This document shows, piece after piece, positions 1 to 4,068 of a stretch of DNA of 5,708 bases. The notes under the pieces are model-generated. The model was given only the letters and a program-made list of their open reading frames with translations, did not search any database and was not told the DNA's origin. This DNA is from Desulfobacterales bacterium. GTDB lineage: Bacteria; Desulfobacterota; Desulfobacteria; Desulfobacterales; JAFDCJ01. Location: the NCBI GenBank assembly GCA_020345785.1, contig CP070771.1, positions 4,215,763 to 4,221,470 of the forward strand. The letters are read 5' to 3'. The position numbers and the translations under genes are program-made. Positions within the stretch are counted from its first letter, which is position 1, and every line of letters begins with the position of its first letter.

Positions 1-252
1 GACGTGCAGAATGTTGATCTGCCAAGGATCGATGAAAAAAATAAATCCATGATCAAAAGGGCCATCGAAGAACGACTTACAACTAAACCCGAAGTTTATG
101 GGAGACCACTGCTGAGAACCCTCAAAGGATACTGGAAGTTAAGAGTAGGCGAATACCGCGTTGTTTTCAAGATTTCCGGAAATGATTTGCGAATTCTTGG
201 AATCATTCACCGCAAAAGAGTATATCAGGATATCGGAAGAAGAATAAAGTAA
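1..252 (+). CDS. RelE/ParE-family type II toxin, 5'-truncated by window edge
   Basis: Toxins of this family are small RNases or gyrase poisons held in check by a co-transcribed antitoxin. The RelE branch cleaves mRNA at the ribosome. Counting from the GTG at 4, the visible part is 82 residues. It shows a helical segment with a DLP motif (residues 5-7) and a KNKSMIKRAIEERL helix, then the family hallmark: a G-x-P-L turn (33-36), LKGYWKLRVGEYRVVFKI (40-57) and a final IIHRKRVY strand (67-74). The basic residues R47, R52, H69 and R70 sit where RelE-type proteins keep substrate-contacting residues. Relatives usually have about ten more N-terminal residues. Because codon 1-3 (GAC) is also open, the GTG at 4 is probably internal and the true start lies upstream. 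The antitoxin would be expected upstream and is not visible. I cannot tell RelE from ParE activity from sequence alone. Family assignment is strong; exact activity is not. Confidence 0.88.
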   Translation, partial: DVQNVDLPRIDEKNKSMIKRAIEERLTTKPEVYGRPLLRTLKGYWKLRVGEYRVVFKISGNDLRILGIIHRKRVYQDIGRRIK

Positions 253-287
253 AAATCAGTTTAACGATCAGAGCTCATAGACTAAAT

Positions 288-328
288 AGCCGGGTTGATT
301 CTGAACAGAAGGTGGTCCGGCTTTTTTT
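288..328 (+). terminator. Rho-independent terminator after the RelE-like gene
   Basis: AGCCGG at 288-293 pairs with CCGGCT at 317-322. The loop contains a second small hairpin, TTCTG (299-303) with CAGAA (306-310). The outer stem runs straight into seven T residues (322-328). It starts 35 bases after the toxin stop codon and has the right polarity to end that transcript. Confidence 0.75.
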
Positions 329-350
329 ATGGCAGAAATTATAAAAATAA

Positions 351-385
351 AGGGGACGACCGTGACATTTGGTCATTTTAATGAC
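351..385. repeat. GGGGACGACC motif with adjacent palindrome
   Basis: A GGGGACGACC block (about 353-362) is followed by GTCATT-TT-AATGAC (372-385), a perfect 6-bp inverted repeat with a 2-nt loop. Short GGGGACG-type blocks beside palindromes remind me of the flanks of Y1 (REP-associated or IS200-like) transposase units in related genomes. No transposase is present here, so this could at most be a solo end. That link is recall and inference only; the palindrome itself is plain in the sequence. Confidence 0.25.
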
Positions 386-432
386 TTATAAACTATTGGC
401 TGTCTGTAACATTATATTTCCGGAAAATACTG

Positions 433-615
433 CTATTGCTTGCATACACCTGCTTTTTCCTGCTGCACTCTTTCATGTAACCATATCTTTATCAGGGCAT
501 CACAGTCGACACCGATGCGCTGCCGGATTTGGCCAATTTCCTGAATCAGCTCCTCTGCGATATCAAGGGTGATGCGGACATTCCTTTTGTGGCGGATAAT
601 TTTAGCTTTGGTCAA
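433..615 (-). CDS. CopG-like ribbon-helix-helix antitoxin/regulator, probable orphan
   Basis: This 60-residue product has the three elements of a ribbon-helix-helix DNA-binding fold. A beta strand comes first (KRNVRITLDI, about residues 10-19). Then comes helix 1 (AEELIQEIGQIRQRIG, 20-35), and then helix 2 after a short turn (DCDALIKIWLHERVQQE, 37-53). Such proteins dimerise, bind operator DNA through the paired strands, and often act as antitoxins of BrnA/CopG type. The start is TTG at 613-615 with no Shine-Dalgarno sequence in front. The frame extends back only to a TAA about ten codons upstream, with no ATG or GTG, so expression is uncertain. It converges on the RelE-like gene, and no BrnT or other toxin lies beside it on either side. 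It could be an intact orphan regulator or the remains of a longer BrnA-like antitoxin. The fold call is fairly good; function is inferred. Confidence 0.5.
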   Translation of the reverse strand: MTKAKIIRHKRNVRITLDIAEELIQEIGQIRQRIGVDCDALIKIWLHERVQQEKAGVCKQ

Positions 616-745
616 ATTGAAGAGTGGAAAGGATATTTATGAAAAATGGACAAAAAAGGCTCAGGGTTCAAAGGTTCATAAAATAAGCAGTAGGTTGGAG
701 GCACAATTAACGTCGGAGGTTAGAGGTTTGAGGCAAAAAAAATAT

Positions 746-783
746 AGGTTTCAGGTTTCGGGTGTCAGGTGTCAGCACCTGAC
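746..783. repeat. Four tandem heptamers ending in an 8-bp hairpin
   Basis: Four consecutive 7-mers of form RGGTKTC are visible: AGGTTTC (746-752), AGGTTTC (753-759), GGGTGTC (760-766) and AGGTGTC (767-773). The last two overlap a perfect hairpin in which GTCAGGTG (764-771) pairs with CACCTGAC (776-783) around a TCAG tetraloop. Heptamer arrays of this kind are known as short tandemly repeated repetitive sequences in some bacteria; membership in such a class is inference. Confidence 0.75.
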
Positions 784-834
784 TCCGGCGCTAATGGTTA
801 GAGTTATTGATGCAACTGACAAACATACTTCCAG

Positions 835-894
835 CTCGCCTTGCTCGCACCCGCCCGCCTCGCCTTGCTCGCATGGCGGGAATAGTGGCGGGCG
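835..894. repeat. 15-nt direct repeat and 8-bp inverted repeat, GC-rich
   Basis: CTCGCCTTGCTCGCA occurs exactly at 835-849 and again at 859-873, a 24-nt period. CGCCCGCC at 852-859 can pair with GGCGGGCG at 887-894, enclosing the second copy. The block is much richer in GC than its surroundings, which suggests a small inserted or locally duplicated palindromic element. Confidence 0.7.
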
Positions 895-923
895 TGGTCA
901 GAGGCAAAAAAAAGAGGTTACAT

Positions 924-951
924 GGCTTACGGCTCACGGCGCAGAGCGCAA
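924..951. repeat. Second degenerate heptamer tract
   Basis: GGCTTAC (924-930), GGCTCAC (931-937), GGCGCAG (938-944) and AGCGCAA (945-951) form a four-unit, 7-nt-period tract that decays rightward. The period matches the tract at 746-773 but the unit sequence differs. Confidence 0.5.
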
Positions 952-980
952 GGTACCCCAGTTAAGTAAGTTTCGTTTGT

Positions 981-1177
981 TTTTCTCTCACAGAGTTCAC
1001 GGAGTGCTCAGAGTTTTGTTAGTTAGCCACCCGTCTTCATTAAAGGTTCGCCGCGGCAAAACCCTGCTTCACTTAGCTACGCAACGGCAGGCCGGACTTA
1101 CACAGACATTTAAAGAGTTCACTTCACTAAAAGATTTGGTCTCTCTGTGACCTCCGAGGGCTCTGTGTGAGGGAAAA
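981..1177. repeat. Imperfect inverted-repeat pair, possible non-autonomous element
   Basis: The left arm 981-1013 begins TTTTCTCTCACAGAG. The reverse complement of the right arm 1141-1177 begins TTTTCCCTCACACAGAG. By hand alignment about 26 of 33 left-arm bases match, with a 2-nt gap. The arms enclose about 127 nt with no plausible gene. CTCTGTG/CACAGAG-type dispersed repeats occur in many environmental bacterial genomes. No clear target-site duplication is visible, so mobility is only a suggestion. Confidence 0.5.
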
Positions 1178-1408
1178 TTTCATGTCAGTTGCGCTCTTCT
1201 TCAAAAACAGTTCGCTTTTATTTTGATTTTTTTTTGTATATTTTTTAGTCTTAAACTGTCCATTTTGCCTATAAAATTGGCTGTTTAAGACCAAAAAAGG
1301 GCCCGATTTTTTATTCATTTCTTTTATTTTCAAATCGTTACCGTGGTCCGACCACAGCTTTCCACAAACCTCTTGACAGCTTAGTTTTCCAGCGTTTATA
1401 CAAATCAT
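1127..1408 (-). CDS. Doubtful small ORF with a strong Shine-Dalgarno
   Basis: On the minus strand an ATG at 1406-1408 is preceded by GGAGGA (complement of 1412-1417) three bases away, an excellent ribosome-binding site. It opens a 93-codon frame. The first 34 residues (MICINAGKLSCQEVCG...) look moderately protein-like, with three cysteines. The rest runs through the AT-rich hairpin at 1241-1298 as Lys/Asn/Gln-rich sequence and ends inside the right arm of the inverted repeat. I recognise no domain. An alternative ATG at 1462 extends it by 18 residues but bypasses the good ribosome-binding site. It may be a real gene truncated by repeat insertion, or a chance frame. I favour chance or relic. 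Confidence 0.15.
   Translation of the reverse strand: MICINAGKLSCQEVCGKLWSDHGNDLKIKEMNKKSGPFLVLNSQFYRQNGQFKTKKYTKKNQNKSELFLKKSATDMKFSLTQSPRRSQRDQIF
1241..1298. repeat. 58-nt near-perfect AT-rich hairpin
   Basis: Positions 1241-1266 pair with 1273-1298 around a 6-nt loop (GCCTAT). Of 26 positions, 22 are Watson-Crick pairs, one is a G-U pair (1259/1280), and three mismatch (1247/1292, 1257/1282, 1261/1278). The outer 16 positions, TTTTTTAGTCTTAAAC against GTTTAAGACCAAAAAA, have a single mismatch, which becomes a G-U pair if the minus strand is transcribed. The stem ends in A/T runs, as in a bidirectional terminator, but is unusually long for one. A miniature inverted-repeat element is the alternative. 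Confidence 0.6.
1373..1402 (+). promoter_or_regulatory. Candidate sigma70 promoter upstream of the RHS gene
   Basis: A perfect -35 hexamer TTGACA (1373-1378) is followed after 18 nt by TATACA (1397-1402), which matches four of six -10 bases. If used, transcription would start near 1409 and give a leader of about 290 nt reaching the RHS start, including the three tandem hairpins. The match overlaps the doubtful minus-strand ORF, so it could be coincidental. Confidence 0.28.
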
Positions 1409-1524
1409 GATTCCTCCAAAATGACGGCGGACAGATCCTCCTTTCTGCATGAAAACCAGCATGGTACTGTCGTAATATGTCTTCGGAAATTGAAGGGGGG
1501 ACGGCAGGCCGTGTAGTTAATATT

Positions 1525-1581
1525 TATACGCCTCCGGCGTATTTATGTGCCTGCGGCGTATTCATATGCCTTTGGCGTAGA
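1525..1581 (+). repeat. Three tandem 19-nt hairpin units
   Basis: Three contiguous 19-mers are visible: 1525-1543 (TATACGCCTCCGGCGTATT), 1544-1562 (TATGTGCCTGCGGCGTATT) and 1563-1581 (CATATGCCTTTGGCGTAGA). Each folds as a stem with a 3-nt loop. Unit 1 is a perfect 7-bp stem, ATACGCC/GGCGTAT. In units 2 and 3 the 5' arm carries A-to-G or C-to-T changes that keep pairing as G-U in plus-strand RNA, while the GGCGTA arm is constant. There are no spacers, so this is not a CRISPR array. It lies 118 nt before the RHS start. Confidence 0.8.
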
Positions 1582-1682
1582 ACGTTTTCTTTTCACATTT
1601 CCGATTCCCTGGTATTCTCAATCTTAATTTGCCGGTGAAAGTAAATTAATTACTCGTTGAATGGCTCATTGCGCTTTTTTTT

Positions 1683-1689
1683 AAGGGAG
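1683..1689 (+). promoter_or_regulatory. Ribosome-binding site fixing the RHS start
   Basis: AAGGGAG ends nine bases before the GTG at 1699-1701. It lies too close to the in-frame TTG at 1693, and downstream of the in-frame TTG at 1657, so it argues for GTG 1699 as the start. Confidence 0.55.
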
Positions 1690-1698
1690 ATTTTGAGC

Positions 1699-4068
1699 GT
1701 GAACCCGGGCAAATTGTGGCCGAAGATAAGCACGGAATGCATTGTGTTTTTAATTCTGGCGGTTACCGTCCTGGAGGGATCATCAACCCATCCGGTGAAT
1801 AGGGGCCTGGCGGGCCTTTCATTTTCAACCCTGGATAAGGATTTTGGCCTGGCTCGTGACGAGCAGCAGGGCGGCGCAGGACTGATCGCCGGGACGGTTC
1901 GAATCCTCAATGGCAACGTGGTTGAAATCCGCAACGATTTAAGCTTTGCTTCCCCCCATGGTCCGGGGCTTTCCTTTTCTGCCTTTTACAACAGCAAATC
2001 CAACATTGCCGGCCCTTCAGGTTTTGGCTGGAGTCACACATATTCGGTTTTTGTGGATGCCGGCCTGGCATCCAACGGCCAAAGCTATCTGAGGATCGTG
2101 GATGACACCGGCTGCGGGCGGTATTTTAAACAGAGAAAATCGGGGACCTACAAAGGCATTTTATTTGAGCTCTCCAGGGTTGAATTTAGCGGCGGCGAAT
2201 ATATCTGGCATCGTTTGGACGGCAGCCGGTATGGGTTTTCGGAAGCCGGCAAATTGCGCTGGATGGAGGATCCGGTCGGCAACCGCCTGGCGATCGACTA
2301 TGATGACCAGGGCCGTTTGGATAGCGTAGCGGATTTGTCCAGCGGCCGCAGCCTGATCTTCAATTATAACGAAGATGGCCTGATGGAATCGATTTCAGGC
2401 CCGGTCACCGCCGCGGTCGGCGACGGCATCTGGGTGCGGTTTGGATATGAGGCCGGCAATCTAACATCGGTGAGATATGCTGATGACTCCGGTTACCTAT
2501 ATGAATACGACGATCCGGAGGATGCTCACAACCTGACGGCAAAGCGCAGTTTGGCCAACCACATGCTGGCCGGCTGGGACTATGAGGCAAAGGATCGCTG
2601 CAAGACCCATTTCAGTCCTCAGGGAACGGGGGTTACCCTCAAATATGTGAGTTCCACCCGGGTGGATGTGACCGATGCCTATGGCATCACGCGCAGCTAC
2701 AGCATTGGAAAAATCGGCGATCGCAAGCGGGTGTTGGCCATGCAGGGGCCGGCGGACCCGCAATACGGCGACGACGATGTGGTGCGCTGGCAATACGACA
2801 GCAAAATGAATCTGATCGAGGTGCAAGATTCCGGCGGCACCATTCATCAATACCAGGACCATGATAGCCGCGGCAATGCGCAGACCGTAAAGCTGGCGGC
2901 CGGCACAGCCCGGCAGCGGGTGATTGGCTTCAGGTATCATCCGCAATTGAATGTACCCGTGACACGCACCGAGGCCAGCGTGCTGGGCGCCGGCAGCAAG
3001 GTGACCACCCGGGATTATGACAATGACGAAGGCAGCGGTGCTCCCAACGAGAATCCAACCAACCTGGTCTATCGTGTCATCGAAGCAGGCTATACCAAAG
3101 ATGCGGCTGCCACCACAGTTGAATATGAATACATCACCGTCTTTTATTATAACAGCTTCGGTCAGGTGCAGCGCATTGACGGTCCGCGCAATGATGTCGC
3201 TGATGTGACATACTTTTATTATTATCCCAACGGCGATCTGGATTATATCGAGTCTCCCTTGATCGGCGCCACCGGCTTTGACGACTACGATGATGCCGGG
3301 CAGGTGGGAACCATGGTGGATGTCAACGGCCAATCCACGCATTTTGACTATGACGGCCGGGGCAGAATGACTGCCATCACCCATGGAGCGGACAACAGCG
3401 CAAACAAGTTGATTTATGTGGACGGATTGCCGGACACCGCCATTGACGAAGACGGGGTTGAAACCGGCTATGAGTATGATCCTGACTTTGGCCGGCTGTA
3501 TCGGATCTATGACATTGAAAACAACTACATTCAATATGGCTATGATCAGCAGGGCAAGCTGAAGAAAAAAAGCCGGCACGATGCAACCGGCCAACGCTTT
3601 TCCCACACGCGCTTAAAATACAACGGTCCGGATATTCCCGGCAAACTCTGGAAACAGATCAATTTCAATGGCAGCTTCACCGAATACCGGTATTATAAAA
3701 ACGGAAATCTGAAGAAAAAGATCGATGCGGAAAACCGTATCACCCGATACAGCTACGATGCATTCAACCGGCTGACAACGGTCACCCAGACCGACAAAAG
3801 CCCAAACGACACCGTTACCGCCTATGAGTACGACGGCCACGGCAACTTAAAATGGGTCATCGATGCGCAAGGTCTTAAAACCCGTTTTGAACACGATGAC
3901 ATGGGCCGGGTGGTGTATATTAAATCACCGGATACGGGCAAAACCTGGTATGCCTATGATGAGGCCGGCAACCTGGTTCAAAAGACCGATGCCAATGGCA
4001 TTGCCACCCGATACGTGTATGATGCCTTAAACCGCTTAACCCACATCCATTTTGCCGATGCTTCCTAG
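1699..4068 (+). CDS. RHS/YD-repeat protein, N-terminal part up to an amber codon
   Basis: RHS proteins are large secreted or surface proteins whose YD repeats build a hollow beta shell around a C-terminal toxin. From GTG 1699 this part is 789 residues. Residues 1-29 look like a signal peptide or anchor: lysines at 5 and 9, then a hydrophobic run IVFLILAVTVL (15-25). An N-terminal RHS-type domain follows, with YNS (97-99) and GFGWSHTY (108-115) typical of the family. Degenerate then clear YD repeats continue to the end, for example YSYD 684, YEYD 709, YAYD 751 and YVYD 772, spaced by multiples of about 21 residues. The RHS core and tip are missing because TAG ends the frame, yet the same frame stays open downstream. 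A start at TTG 1657 would add 14 residues but has no good ribosome-binding site. As it stands the product would be an open shell without cargo. Probably a pseudogenised or readthrough-dependent gene. Confidence 0.85.
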   Translation: MNPGKLWPKISTECIVFLILAVTVLEGSSTHPVNRGLAGLSFSTLDKDFGLARDEQQGGAGLIAGTVRILNGNVVEIRNDLSFASPHGPGLSFSAFYNSKSNIAGPSGFGWSHTYSVFVDAGLASNGQSYLRIVDDTGCGRYFKQRKSGTYKGILFELSRVEFSGGEYIWHRLDGSRYGFSEAGKLRWMEDPVGNRLAIDYDDQGRLDSVADLSSGRSLIFNYNEDGLMESISGPVTAAVGDGIWVRFGYEAGNLTSVRYADDSGYLYEYDDPEDAHNLTAKRSLANHMLAGWDYEAKDRCKTHFSPQGTGVTLKYVSSTRVDVTDAYGITRSYSIGKIGDRKRVLAMQGPADPQYGDDDVVRWQYDSKMNLIEVQDSGGTIHQYQDHDSRGNAQTVKLAAGTARQRVIGFRYHPQLNVPVTRTEASVLGAGSKVTTRDYDNDEGSGAPNENPTNLVYRVIEAGYTKDAAATTVEYEYITVFYYNSFGQVQRIDGPRNDVADVTYFYYYPNGDLDYIESPLIGATGFDDYDDAGQVGTMVDVNGQSTHFDYDGRGRMTAITHGADNSANKLIYVDGLPDTAIDEDGVETGYEYDPDFGRLYRIYDIENNYIQYGYDQQGKLKKKSRHDATGQRFSHTRLKYNGPDIPGKLWKQINFNGSFTEYRYYKNGNLKKKIDAENRITRYSYDAFNRLTTVTQTDKSPNDTVTAYEYDGHGNLKWVIDAQGLKTRFEHDDMGRVVYIKSPDTGKTWYAYDEAGNLVQKTDANGIATRYVYDALNRLTHIHFADAS
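4066..4068 (+). other. In-frame amber codon interrupting the RHS gene
   Basis: TAG follows ...FADAS and precedes DIGYSYDEG in the same frame. The YD motif after it (codons 794-797) is 22 codons from the one before (772), matching the repeat period, so nothing is inserted or deleted. In my recollection related YD repeats often have Gln here; CAG to TAG is a single C-to-T change. Confidence 0.9.

Larger units (their letters stand above)
616..1698. other. Gene-poor repeat-rich interval
   Basis: I find no convincing gene here. A 193-codon plus-strand frame (569-1150) translates low-complexity Ser/Pro/His/Arg-rich sequence that merely reads through the repeats. The interval contains heptamer-periodic tracts, hairpins, a direct repeat, imperfect inverted arms, a long AT-rich hairpin and three tandem 19-nt units, each listed separately. 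The section 1195-1330 is strongly AT-rich with T runs, unlike 830-900, which is GC-rich. This patchwork suggests successive insertions of small non-coding elements between the toxin-antitoxin region and the RHS gene. Confidence 0.7.

Noticed and set aside
369..572. 67-codon plus-strand frame
   Set aside because: It is the shadow of the RHH gene, with no protein-like pattern and no ribosome-binding site.
569..1150. 193-codon plus-strand reading frame
   Set aside because: Its translation is low-complexity and follows the heptamer, hairpin and inverted-repeat tracts; there is no domain, and it overlaps the RHH gene on the opposite strand.
1084..1511. 11-nt direct repeat ACGGCAGGCCG at 1084-1094 and 1501-1511
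   Set aside because: It is too short, and the flanks do not extend the match, so it is not convincing as element ends.
1525..1581. Miniature CRISPR array
   Set aside because: The units are directly contiguous with no spacers and are only 19 nt long; no cas gene is visible.
1657..1698. TTG at 1657 as the RHS start
   Set aside because: It adds 14 residues ahead of the signal-like segment, has no good ribosome-binding site, and the AAGGGAG at 1683-1689 is well placed for GTG 1699.
2497..3606. 369-codon minus-strand frame inside the RHS gene
   Set aside because: Antisense frames of this kind arise from the codon bias of repetitive YD coding sequence; the plus frame is clearly the coding one.
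4066..4068. Pyrrolysine codon as the preferred reading
   Set aside because: There is no local evidence of UAG decoding and RHS proteins are not known pyrrolysine users; a point mutation or sequencing error is simpler. Kept only as a test to run.
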